64,000 nt of DNA, from assembly GCA_946480925.1 (NCBI GenBank), contig CAMLLU010000016.1, positions 1 through 64,000 of the forward strand. The letters are read 5' to 3'. The stretch comes from an uncultured Rivibacter sp. (GTDB lineage: Bacteria > Pseudomonadota > Gammaproteobacteria > Burkholderiales > Burkholderiaceae). The notes under the pieces are model-generated. The model saw only the letters and a list, made by a program, of their open reading frames with translations, had not been told where the DNA came from and did no database searches. Numbering within the stretch: the first letter of the stretch is position 1; every line of letters starts with the position of its first letter. Shown here piece after piece: positions 1 to 7,169 of this stretch. The position numbers and the translations under genes were made by a program.

Positions 1-563
1 TAGTGGTAGTGCCAGCCGCGGGCTTCCCAGCGGCGGTGCAGGTAGTTGTAGTCGGTCTCGTCGAACTGGCAGGCGCAGGTCATCGGCTCGTCGGGGCCGG
101 TGAGCTGGACGCGCCAGTCGGCAAGGTCGTAGTCGCCGAAGACGTCTTCGGTCTGCTGTTCCAGCGTCTTGTCGTGGAACAGGTAGTTGTCGTGCTGCAG
201 CCGCAGGTAGGCCAGCCACGGCAGCAGCACCATGTTGTAGAAGGCAAGGTTGCCGTCGGTCTTGACGAGGCGGAACTCGAAGACGTAGCCGTTGAAGTAG
301 CGCATCTCGCCGTCCGGGCGCACGAGTTGGACGGTGACGTTCTTGCCCTGCATGTCCTTCAGCGGGATGCGGGCGTCGTCGGACAGCACCTCCACCGTGA
401 ACACGAAGTCGCGCGAGAGACCTTCGTAGGCGTCCAGGCGTTGCGCCAGCAGGGTGGCCTTGGGGCCGTCCTTGCGCGGGAAGTCGAGCACGAGCAGGCG
501 GGCATTCTGCTGGCCGTTCAGCAAGGCCTGTATCGCCGCGAGGGCGTCGTTCAGGTTGGTCAT
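1..563 (-). CDS. vgrG: VgrG spike protein of type VI secretion, N-terminal part only (runs off the left edge)
   Basis: The reverse strand reads open from an ATG at 563 to the window edge, giving the first 187 residues. It starts MTNLNDALAAIQ and contains the gp27-like VgrG/Rhs features: an ARLLVLDFPRKDGP strand, LSRDFVFTVEVLSDDARIPLKDM (quoted in part), a FNGYVFEFRLVKTDG stretch, a LLPWLAYLRLQHDNYLF stretch, and a WEARGWHYHY piece at the edge. VgrG trimers form the tip of the T6SS needle and carry effectors. An AGGGAG-like ribosome site lies about 8 bases upstream. The gene follows the ankyrin gene by 44 bases on the same strand, so it is probably last in a transcript that begins with the candidate effector. 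The gp5-like needle and any C-terminal effector domain lie outside the window. The family call is firm; the gene length is unknown. Confidence 0.9.
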   Translation of the reverse strand, partial: MTNLNDALAAIQALLNGQQNARLLVLDFPRKDGPKATLLAQRLDAYEGLSRDFVFTVEVLSDDARIPLKDMQGKNVTVQLVRPDGEMRYFNGYVFEFRLVKTDGNLAFYNMVLLPWLAYLRLQHDNYLFHDKTLEQQTEDVFGDYDLADWRVQLTGPDEPMTCACQFDETDYNYLHRRWEARGWHYH

Positions 564-607
564 TTGTGTTCTCCCTGGTTGTCGTGTTCAGTGGTGGCGT
601 TCAGGCC

Positions 608-1402
608 TCATGGCTTGGCTCCTGAGGACTGCAGCAGGGCCACGATGTCACCGAACTGCTTGCGGCGCGCGAGCTGCAGCACGGACTCACCCTTGTCGTT
701 GGTCGTGTTCGGGTCGGCGCCGGCGGCCAGGAGCGTTTGCACCAAGCGCGGCTTGCCGCCCAGGACGGCGAGGCGCAGCGCCGTCACGCCGTGGACGCCG
801 CGCGCGTTGGGGTCGGCGCCGGCACGCAGCAGGCGCTGGGCGATGGCGTTCGGTTCGGTGGCGGCGTCGTCCGCAGTGGTGGCCAACTCCATCAAGGGCG
901 TCGTCCGCGAGGTCTCGTCGGTCGCCTTGGAATTGGCACCTGCATCGAGGAGGTAGGCCGCCACGTCGTACTGGCGCAGGCTGAGCGCGAAGTTCAGCGG
1001 CAGCAGCCCTGCGGCCGGCTGGTTGGGGTTGGCTCCGCGCTGCACGAGGACCTTCACGGTCGGCAGGCCGGCTCGCGCGCTGATGGCGTACAGCAGCGGG
1101 GTCACTTCGTAGGCTTCGCCCTGCTGCCTAAACGGCAGCGTGGTGTCGGGCGGGATGCCCCAGTCCATCAGGATCTCGACGGCGGCCGGCTTGGCGTTGG
1201 CGACGGCCACGCCCATCAGGGCCGCGCGTCCCGCGGGGTCGATGTCTTCGCGCTGGTGTTGGGCGAGGGCCTGCTTGAATTGCTGGGTGTGGTCAGCCTT
1301 GATGAGGCCGGCCAGCGTTTGGTAGCTCGGGGGCCGGGCCTGGATACAGGCCGCCTGCATCGCGATGGCCAGTGCGAACAGGAGGGAACGCAGGCGGCGC
1401 AT
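608..1402 (-). CDS. Exported ankyrin-repeat protein, candidate immunity protein
   Basis: 264 residues. The N-terminus MRRLRSLLFALAIAMQAAC is a signal peptide, possibly of lipoprotein type with Cys at about 19, so the protein should be periplasmic. Several ankyrin repeats follow, with motifs such as TPLLYAISARAG, VLVQRGANPNQPA, LPLNFALSLRQYDVAAYLL, TALRLAVLGGKPRLVQTLL and AAGADPNTTNDKGES. The ATG shares its A with the last base of the upstream stop codon (TGATG), so translation of the pair is probably coupled. Exported ankyrin proteins are known beside some T6SS effectors. Here the immunity role is inferred from position between a candidate effector gene and vgrG. A decayed relative lies at 4167-4891. 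Confidence 0.85.
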   Translation of the reverse strand: MRRLRSLLFALAIAMQAACIQARPPSYQTLAGLIKADHTQQFKQALAQHQREDIDPAGRAALMGVAVANAKPAAVEILMDWGIPPDTTLPFRQQGEAYEVTPLLYAISARAGLPTVKVLVQRGANPNQPAAGLLPLNFALSLRQYDVAAYLLDAGANSKATDETSRTTPLMELATTADDAATEPNAIAQRLLRAGADPNARGVHGVTALRLAVLGGKPRLVQTLLAAGADPNTTNDKGESVLQLARRKQFGDIVALLQSSGAKP

Positions 1403-2274
1403 CAGCGTTTGCTCCCCATCACCGATTGGAGGTAGTCGGTCAGTTCTTTGTAGCGTCCACCGGCCAGCAGGTTCTTGGCCTCGATGTACTGCTCCTCGTC
1501 CAGCAGGCCCTTGGCCCACGCGTCCTTGAGCTTCTTGTCGACGACGATGCTGGCGGTGTGGCCGGCCATGTCCGGGTCGAGCATGCCGATGCCGAGGTCC
1601 ACGACGGGCCCCATGGCCCGCACGACGGCGGCGCCCTTGGCGGCCCGCAGACCGGCACGGGTACCCTCCAGGTCCTTGGCCGCCGCCTTGGCGGCCGCCG
1701 CGGCGCGGGCATCCTCTTCCTTCAGGTGCTGTCCGAGGCGCGACCTGGAGTGCGTGGGTTGTTGGGTCGGCAGCGTCGTGGCCTTGGTGCCGAGGACGTC
1801 GGCGTAGGGGCCGAAGCGGTCGCGTTTCATCAAGTCTTTGAGCGTCGACTCCATCCACTTCTCGACGCTGCCGATGAACTTGCCGGTGGCCAGGCCCACG
1901 CCGGCACCGAGCAGGTTGCTGCCAGCTTTCAAGCCAAGGGCGGTTTCGCGCAAGGGGCGGAACTGCGGGTGCTTCTGCAGCTTCAGCCAGGTTTGCGGGT
2001 CCTCCCTGCGCAGTTCGTCCATCACGTGGTTGAACCGGAGGGGACTGTTGTGGCGCAGGTAGTCGAGATAGTCGAGGTAGTCCGCGACCTTCGGGATGCG
2101 CTTCTGCGCCTCTCGGATGAGGTCGCTGGCGAGCTTGGGGTCGTAGGGGCGTTCGGACTCGGCCTCGTTCGGTCGCTGTGTGCCGGAACCTACCGGTTCA
2201 ATCTGGCCGGCACCGGACGGCACGTCGGTGTATTCAACGCTGCCATCTTCTCGGATGACTTTGTAGAGCCCCAT
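1402..2274 (-). CDS. Candidate T6SS-associated effector with DUF4124-like N-terminus
   Basis: 290 residues, of a family I do not recognise by name. It starts MGLYKVIREDGSVEYTDVP, which resembles the strand-rich start of DUF4124 proteins but lacks a signal peptide. A helical part follows (LASDLIREAQKRIPKV, a repeated DYLDYLDYL, HVMDELRREDPQTWLKLQK). Residues of the middle form a glycine-rich hydrophobic stretch (AGSNLLGAGVGLATGKFIGS), then an Ala/Lys-rich helix and a C-terminal helical region ending SVMGSKR. I chose this ATG because the second copy aligns from here; an in-frame ATG at 2316 has no support. It overlaps the ankyrin gene by one base and shares its transcript with vgrG. A toxic role, perhaps at membranes, is only inferred. 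Confidence 0.7.
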   Translation of the reverse strand: MGLYKVIREDGSVEYTDVPSGAGQIEPVGSGTQRPNEAESERPYDPKLASDLIREAQKRIPKVADYLDYLDYLRHNSPLRFNHVMDELRREDPQTWLKLQKHPQFRPLRETALGLKAGSNLLGAGVGLATGKFIGSVEKWMESTLKDLMKRDRFGPYADVLGTKATTLPTQQPTHSRSRLGQHLKEEDARAAAAAKAAAKDLEGTRAGLRAAKGAAVVRAMGPVVDLGIGMLDPDMAGHTASIVVDKKLKDAWAKGLLDEEQYIEAKNLLAGGRYKELTDYLQSVMGSKR

Positions 2275-2401
2275 GCCGCTCAGCTTGCCTTCCGACGTGA
2301 GCCGGGAAGATGACAAGCGTTTGCGGGGCCGCGTCGTTGCGACGTGGTCGATGAATCGTTAGCCATGGAACTCCCTGTGTCCCCGCGCTCTTTGGCGCCA
2401 A

Positions 2402-2629
2402 GTGGGTCGGGAGTTTATCGGTCGCCTGAGGGAGTTCTCGTGGCAATCCCCTCTCTGGAGGGAGGCGGGGTTGTTTCTCTTTGTGAGGGGCAGTGCTTCA
2501 AGGGGCAAGACCAGGAATTCGTCGTCGCTTCGTCATTGCTGGGCAAAGCACCAAGCGGTCTGCGCTCCGTCATGCAAGGAAGTCGATGCGCTGCTCGATG
2601 CGGCGAAGCGCAGCGCGGCGTCCAACTGA
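2402..2629 (+). pseudogene. Remnant of the zinc-ribbon gene (5' half deleted)
   Basis: The C-terminal reading KHQAVCAPSCKEVDALLDAAKRS (given in part) matches the end of the intact 79-residue protein at 6162-6401 (KNQAVCSPSCKSVDEQLEAAK). The first CxxC of that protein (CFFC) is missing. DNA to the left of about 2540 matches the sequence upstream of the intact gene instead, so a single internal deletion of about 240 bases joined upstream DNA to the gene's last third. The open frame from 2402 is therefore accidental. It is unlikely to make a functional zinc-binding protein because only one of the two cysteine pairs remains. Confidence 0.75.
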
Positions 2630-2683
2630 CCACCTCCCCTGGCCGACTTGATCTTCGGCGAACCGGCCCGACATTCGACCGCC

Positions 2684-3019
2684 ATGAGCAAATCTCGTTT
2701 GATCATTCGCCTGGGGCCTCATTGGGCCCAGTTCACCTACGCGCGGGACGGGATGGAGCTGCTCGGCACCGTTCAGTGTGGCGCCCAGATCGGCGCCCTG
2801 GCGCGGCTGCCCGACGACACGTATGCGCAACTGAACGGTGACTGGACGGTGCCGCTGTCGGCCTCGCAGGTGCGCGTGGCGCTTCGTCAGGCCGAGTCAC
2901 GGCCCGCGAAGAGATCGGGGTACCGGGGCGAACCGGTGCCCGTTCGCTCCGCCCCCGCGGCCGCGCCGGTGGTCATCGTGCGCAAGAAGCGGCGCATTCT
3001 CGACGCCGCCGGCGCGTAA
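2684..3019 (+). CDS. Small protein of unknown function, MSKSR family, copy 1
   Basis: 111 residues beginning MSKSRLIIRLGPHWAQFTY. The conserved core runs through LLGTVQCGAQIGALARLP and NGDWTVPLSASQVRVALRQ. It is followed by a variable Pro/Arg/Ala linker and a basic tail with VVIVRKKRRI. There is no signal peptide or membrane segment. The start is fixed by alignment with the paralogue at 6451-6771, which also begins MSKSR; an in-frame ATG 36 bases upstream is not conserved. It is divergent from the effector gene and lies just after the truncated zinc-ribbon gene. The basic tail could bind nucleic acid, but that is a guess. Confidence 0.75.
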   Translation: MSKSRLIIRLGPHWAQFTYARDGMELLGTVQCGAQIGALARLPDDTYAQLNGDWTVPLSASQVRVALRQAESRPAKRSGYRGEPVPVRSAPAAAPVVIVRKKRRILDAAGA

Positions 3020-3489
3020 AATGCTGCAGGCTGCACAAGGCGCCACGGGCAAGGGCTCGTCGCCTCCGCTTTTGAGTGTCCCTGCTCGCATGACAGCGTG
3101 CGGACTCCAGCTTATGGAGCCAGCGGCTCGACCAATTCGGGTAGACCAGTTCGCGACGGAAGAGCCGCCATCGCACGGTCGTGGTGGCGCGGCAGGCAGT
3201 ACGCAGCACGTCACCACCTGGATCCCCCCTTCGGTAGGGATTGGTACTCAACAATGTGAACCGGATACTGCCCCGCGCCGCAGACGAGCGGTTTGTAGTC
3301 GGTCCTGCAATTTTCGATCCGCCAACTCAGCGCGGAGCGATAGCGAGTTGGTAGCTGGCCGCTGGTGGCTCTGATGCGGTTGTGCAGCGATGCATGGCAG
3401 CCCAGGCAAGCGAGGCCAGCCATCGCAGGCACAGAAGAACGGCCGCTAGGCCGAGCCAAGCGTTCCGATGGTGGGGTGTCGGAACCTGC
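3020..3489. other. Intergenic stretch without a supported gene
   Basis: 470 bases between the MSKSR gene and the ankyrin remnant on the other strand. A reverse frame at 3211-3423 could encode 70 residues (MAGLACLGCHASLHNRIRAT at its start) and has plausible composition in its second half. It has no ribosome site, no repeat partner in the other cassette copy and no family I recognise, so I do not call it. No RNA gene, array or clear terminator is visible. Confidence 0.5.
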
Positions 3490-4138
3490 CTACTGGAGCA
3501 CCACGAAGGCGACCTGCACATTCAGGGGAACCTGGGCGAACACAAACACCTGCACAAGCCGCCGCAGGGCGTGTGGGTCTCGGATTTCTTCAGGCCGAAT
3601 CAGGGCCAGGGCATGCAAGGCCGTCGTGCCACCGATGGCCGTATGGCGCGGGTCTGCGCCGCGAGCCAGCAAAAGCTCAGCGAGACGGAACTGGCCGATG
3701 CTCAAGGCAAACTGCAACGGCGTCGCACCTTCGCTCGTATAGGGCTTGTCAGGGAGCGCCTCCGTCGAGGAGCGCGGTCACGACGCCCCCATCCCCCAGA
3801 CCAACGCCAAAGGTCAACAGACTTGCATCGAAAACACAGATGTTTGGGTTCTCGCCCTTTGCGAGCAGGGCCTTCAGCGTTGCCCGATGCTGGTTGGCCA
3901 CGGCATGGATCAAGCGCGGCGACTGCTGGAAGACGTGGTTGACGGCCGCCAAGGAGCTGGGATCGAAGTCGCTCGGTTGCTCAACAGCCGGGCAACGCTC
4001 GACAAGCAACGGCTTGGGTGCTTTGCCCGAACTGGTGTGAACGGCGAGGCAGCCCGCCGCAACCACGGCCAGTGCCCTACACAGGCGAGTCAACTCATCC
4101 ACGTCGACACCTTGTGCTTGCTGAAAGACCTTGAACAT
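3490..4138 (-). pseudogene. Frameshifted ankyrin-repeat lipoprotein gene
   Basis: Two reverse frames join to one ankyrin-type protein. The first (4138 to 3749) holds a hydrophobic stretch with a lipobox (LAVVAAGC) and then HAVANQHRATLKALLAKGEN and GVVTALLDGGAP before a stop. The second frame continues with KPYTSEGATPLQFALSIGQF, RLAELLLARGADPRH and GGTTALHALALIRPEEI. The frames meet near 3740-3755, where a small indel has occurred. The true start is unclear: ATG at 4138 lies far ahead of the signal, while TTG at 4093 is closer. It follows the broken ankyrin gene at 4167-4891 directly. It could have been a second, membrane-anchored immunity protein; that is inference. Confidence 0.6.
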
Positions 4139-4166
4139 GCGTGGCAGCGAGGCGGCGTGGAATGCA

Positions 4167-4891
4167 TCACCGCCCCTTTGCTGCTGCGAGCAGCTTCACG
4201 ATGGTTTGGTGCCCGCTGGATCTGGCGACAGCAAGCGGCGTTGCCGCGGCTGTTCTTAGCTGCAAGATCAGCGCGGCGTTGCATGAGCGCTCTGACGAGA
4301 TCGACATTGCCAAGCTCGGATGCAATGTGCAGCGCCGTATCACCGCTCATGCGCGCATCAGGCGAAAAGCCTCGCTCCAACAGCATGCGCACGAGGGTGT
4401 TCGCCGCTGCGAAGTCCTCGCTCAGCGCGGCGGCGGGCAACAGGTAAGGCTTCTTGTCCGGCACCGGCAATTGGGCTCCTTGCAGCAATAGCCAGCATGC
4501 AGTCGAAGCCTGTGCATTGATGACGGCCGATTCCAGCGCCGTCTCTCCGTTGCGTGAGCGTACTTCGATGCCCGCGCCCAAGGTCAGCAACGCTCGAACA
4601 GCGACAAGATTACCCGCGGACGCAGCCGCGCCAAGGGCTGTAAGGCCGGTAGTACCGCGTTGCGCGTTCAAGTCAGTCTGGCTGAGGCCAGCCACCAATG
4701 CAGCACTGTCGGTCGATTCGACGACAAGGCGCAGAACCGGGTCTTCTGACTTGACGGGCGATAGCGGAGGCTCGTAGCGGCGTTGAGGCGCGTTCACACA
4801 ACTGCCTCTCTGAGGGCGACATGCCTGCGGCGAGGCACTCTGCTTGCAGAGCGGACACCAAGAGAAGCAGAAGCACCGGTCGCAGCAGCAT
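4167..4891 (-). pseudogene. Frameshifted exported ankyrin-repeat gene (right cassette copy)
   Basis: The reverse strand starts at 4891 with a signal peptide (MLLRPVLLLLLVSALQAEC). The ATG shares one base with the restored stop of the upstream gene, exactly as in the left copy. The frame then shifts around 4797-4810 into an ankyrin body: TGLTALGAAASAGNLVAVRA, LLTLGAGIEVRSRNGETALE, GDTALHIASELGNVDLVRAL. Near 4240-4246 the frame shifts again, just as the repeat NSRGNTPL would be expected. The shifted frame reads ATPLAVARSSGHQTIVKLLA and ends at 4167. A two-base loss from an ACAC-like tract would explain it. Two independent shifts in one short gene suggest decay rather than one sequencing slip. 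Confidence 0.7.
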
Positions 4892-5768
4892 CAGCGACTT
4901 CCTCCACGTTGACGAGCTAGGCCGGCCTCGATCAGCGCCATGGCCCGATCGAACTCGCCGCGTGCCATCATCCCGCGTAAATCAAGTGCTTCTTCCAGCA
5001 TCAGGACACCCTTGTCCAAGGGTTGCCCAGCCGCATTCCCTGGACTGCCGAGATGCCCCTGAAGGTTTCGACTCGCAACGCGCCGATGCCGAGATCAACC
5101 AGAGGTCCCACCACGCGCACGACAGAGCCGCCCGCAGCCGAGCGCAAGCCCGCGTTTGCCGACTCCAGCTCTTTGGCCGCCGCCTTGGCGGCTGCGGCGG
5201 CCCGAGCATCCTCGATCTTGAGGTACTGGCCGAGTCGGGAGTTCGAGTAGGTCGCCGACTTGGCGGGCAAGGTGGATGCTTTGGTGCCCAGCACGTCGGC
5301 ATATGGACCGAAGCGATCTCGCTTCATCAGGTCCTTCAGCGTCGACTCCATCCACTTCTCGACGCTGCCGGTGAACTTGCCGCTCGCCAGCCCTACACCG
5401 GCACCGAGAAGGTTGCTGCCAGCCTTGATGCCGAGAACGGTCTCACGCAGGGGGCGGAACTGCGGGTGCTTCTGCAGCTTCAGCCAAGTTTGCGGGTCTT
5501 CCCGGCGCAGCTCGTCCATCACATGGTCGAACCGGATGGAACTGTTGTGCCGCAGGTAGTCGAGATAGTCGAGGTAATCGGTGACCTTGGGGATGCGCTT
5601 CTGCGCTTCCTTGATGAGGGTCTCGGCGGTCTTTGTGTCTTCGCGACGCCGAGCTTCATCGTCGCATCTTGAAGAGCCGGGACGCACGGCGTCGATCTGG
5701 CCGGCACCGGACGGCACGTCGGTGTATTCGACGCTGCCGTCTTCACGGACGATGCGGTACACGTCCAT
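4891..5768 (-). pseudogene. Frameshifted candidate effector gene (right cassette copy)
   Basis: From ATG 5768 (MDVYRIVREDGSVEYTDVP, preceded by GAGG) the frame matches the left effector through the DYLDYLDYL motif, the glycine-rich AGSNLLGAGVGLASGKF segment and LVDLGIG. It then stops early at 5001. After a shift near 5035-5055 another frame continues as NAAGQPLDKGVLMLEEALDL and ARGEFDRAMALIEAGLA. This aligns with the last 40 residues of the left copy and ends at a stop overlapping the ankyrin ATG. Adding one base gives 292 residues against 290 in the left copy. The N-terminal 230 residues could still be made as a truncated protein. Confidence 0.75.
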
Positions 5769-6161
5769 GGTCAAGCCTCACCCGGGAGGTGCCACCATGC
5801 GCGGTGAAACGGGAAGTCGTGGCGCGTTCGATGAGATGCCCATACAACGAGCAAACATCGGCGTTTGCACGCTGCGACGCGGACGAAGGGTGGATGACCA
5901 TGGACTCCCCTTTGATGTGCCGAGCGCTCTTTGGCGCCATTGGGCGGAAAGTCTATCGGGCACGACATGCAACTCGTGTTGCACCCCCTCTTCCCCAAAG
6001 GAGTACGCGGTTGTGTCACTTTGTTAGAGGCAGGTGCTTCAAAGCGTAAGGCCAAGGGTTCGTCGTTCCTCGGTCATTACCTCAGGCTTGTCGGCTTGTA
6101 GCCTCGCGACCAAAGGAACTTGCAGGAAGGAGCGCAACATAGCTTGCGCTGCGCAGCATTC
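5769..6161. promoter_or_regulatory. Divergent control region of the right cassette
   Basis: 393 bases separate the effector remnant from the zinc-ribbon gene. Part of it is conserved in the left copy: 5881-6080 aligns with 2341-2540, including GCTCTTTGGCGCCA and a GTGCTTCAA-containing segment. Conservation of non-coding DNA between copies is expected for a shared promoter region, or may simply reflect recent duplication. I see no clear -35/-10 pair or operator. Confidence 0.4.
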
Positions 6162-6401
6162 ATGGCGAAAGACGAAACGAAGGACTCCATCGCAGCCGAT
6201 GGCTTGAGGTACCGCGCCAAGGCCGCGGGCTCTCCATTCGGCCCCGCCATCAGCACGACGAAATCGTGCTTCTTCTGCGGAAAGCACCGTCCTCACGCAT
6301 CGCTGCAGTTCCGGCGGCTGCTCGGCAAGAACCAGGCGGTCTGCTCGCCTTCGTGCAAGTCGGTGGACGAGCAGCTCGAGGCGGCCAAGGCCTCGGCGTG
6401 A
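6162..6401 (+). CDS. Small ClpX-type zinc-ribbon protein
   Basis: 79 residues starting MAKDETKDSIAADGLRYRAK. The centre has two cysteine pairs, CFFCGKHRPHA and KNQAVCSPSCKSVDE, spaced like the four-cysteine N-terminal zinc finger of ClpX. There is no ATPase domain, so it is a stand-alone ribbon that may bind a partner protein. It lies 49 bases upstream of the MSKSR gene on the same strand and probably forms a two-gene unit with it. The ATG at 6162 is preferred; a TTG at 6120 would add 14 residues. A truncated copy sits at 2402-2629. Confidence 0.7.
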   Translation: MAKDETKDSIAADGLRYRAKAAGSPFGPAISTTKSCFFCGKHRPHASLQFRRLLGKNQAVCSPSCKSVDEQLEAAKASA

Positions 6402-6450
6402 CCTTCGGCTGGGACGCCCCCACGACCCCTTTCGCACATCCGGCCACCAC

Positions 6451-6771
6451 ATGAGCAAGTCACGTTTCACCGTTCGCCTCGGCCCGCATTGGGCTCAGTT
6501 CACCTACGAGCGGCAGGAGCTCGAGTTGCTCGGCACCGTTCAGTGCGGCGCGCAGATCGGCGCACTGGCCCGGCTGCCGGATGGCACGTTTGCGCAGGTG
6601 AATGGCGACTGGACCGTGCCGCTGTCGGCCTCACAGGTGCGCGTGGCGCTTCGCCAGGCCGAATCGCGCCCGCCGAAGAGACCGGCACCCTCTCGTTCTG
6701 CGTCCACGGCCACGGTGCCCGTGGTCATCGTGCGCAAGAAGCGGCGCATTCCCGAAGCCGCTGGCACGTAA
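6451..6771 (+). CDS. Small protein of unknown function, MSKSR family, copy 2
   Basis: 106 residues, beginning MSKSRFTVRLGPHWAQFTYE. The core LLGTVQCGAQIGALARLP and NGDWTVPLSASQVRVALRQ is almost unchanged from copy 1 at 2684-3019. The linker after about residue 75 differs in length and composition, and the basic tail VVIVRKKRRI is kept. This pattern of a conserved core and tail joined by a free linker argues that both ends matter. No export signal is present. It follows the zinc-ribbon gene and is followed by a strong hairpin. Confidence 0.75.
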   Translation: MSKSRFTVRLGPHWAQFTYERQELELLGTVQCGAQIGALARLPDGTFAQVNGDWTVPLSASQVRVALRQAESRPPKRPAPSRSASTATVPVVIVRKKRRIPEAAGT

Positions 6772-6791
6772 TCCCCTCGCGTGGCAAGAAA

Positions 6792-6822
6792 AGGAATGAC
6801 ATCCGCGTGGATGTCATTTCCT
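6792..6822 (+). terminator. Hairpin after the MSKSR copy 2 gene
   Basis: AGGAATGACATCC and GGATGTCATTTCCT form a stem of about 13 pairs with one bulged T and a GCGT loop, 20 bases after the stop codon. It is flanked by AAGAAA on the left and only a weak TCTT on the right, so it may act as a terminator or as an RNA-stabilising end. No equivalent follows the left-copy gene at 3019. Confidence 0.5.
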
Positions 6823-7169
6823 CTTGTCGGTTCGAGCCTTTGGCGTTCCAGCGTCACTCGGCCCATCAGAACGGTTCCGTTCTTCTTGCCTGCGTAACCG
6901 GAATCACTCCCATTAGGGATGTGCTGCTCTCTGATTGGCCGGCCAAAATCGCGCCACAAAAATCCAGGGAGTTTCATGTCATCGCTCATCGACGGTGCTG
7001 CCTTGCACTGGCCGAGTTGCTCTGGGCATCGCCTGCCTCCGGCCTATTGCCGCGTTCCTGCCGGCCGTTTCATTGAGATCTTCGACGGCAACCGCACAGC
7101 CGCTACGCCATCAGCGCCGGGCATCCCGTCGCGCTGGCTACGGGCCGCCAACCAAGCTGACGGCTTCCG
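6823..7169. other. Intergenic stretch without a supported gene
   Basis: 347 bases between the accessory cassette and the response-regulator gene. It is less GC-rich in parts than the genes around it (for example AAAATCGCGCCACAAAAATC). I see no coding frame with a start site, no tRNA and no repeat. It presumably holds the promoter of the regulator/kinase pair and marks the right border of the accessory region. Confidence 0.45.

Larger units (their letters stand above)
1402..3019. repeat. Left copy of a duplicated cassette
   Basis: This block holds, in order, the candidate effector gene (reverse), a shared intergenic segment, a truncated zinc-ribbon gene and the MSKSR gene (forward). The same order recurs at 4891-6771. 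Protein similarity is high: the central part of the two effectors is almost identical, and about 63 of the first 73 residues agree between the two MSKSR proteins. Intergenic DNA is also shared, for example GCTCTTTGGCGCCA ending at 2400 and again at 5939. The offset between copies changes from about 3.54 kb to about 3.78 kb near 2540, which marks a deletion of roughly 240 bases in this copy. Confidence 0.85.
4891..6771. repeat. Right copy of the duplicated cassette
   Basis: This copy holds the frameshifted effector gene (reverse), about 390 bases of shared upstream DNA, the intact zinc-ribbon gene and the intact MSKSR gene (forward). It complements the left copy, in which the effector is intact and the zinc-ribbon gene is truncated. 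Between the two copies lie two broken ankyrin genes and about 0.5 kb without recognisable genes. Confidence 0.85.

Noticed and set aside
3211..3423. Possible 70-residue reverse-strand gene
   Set aside because: Plausible composition but no ribosome site, no relative in the other cassette and no known family.
6826..6842. GGTTCGAGCC, like the T-arm of a tRNA, at the accessory region border
   Set aside because: No acceptor stem, anticodon arm or CCA-end context can be folded around it, so I do not call a tRNA or an attachment site.
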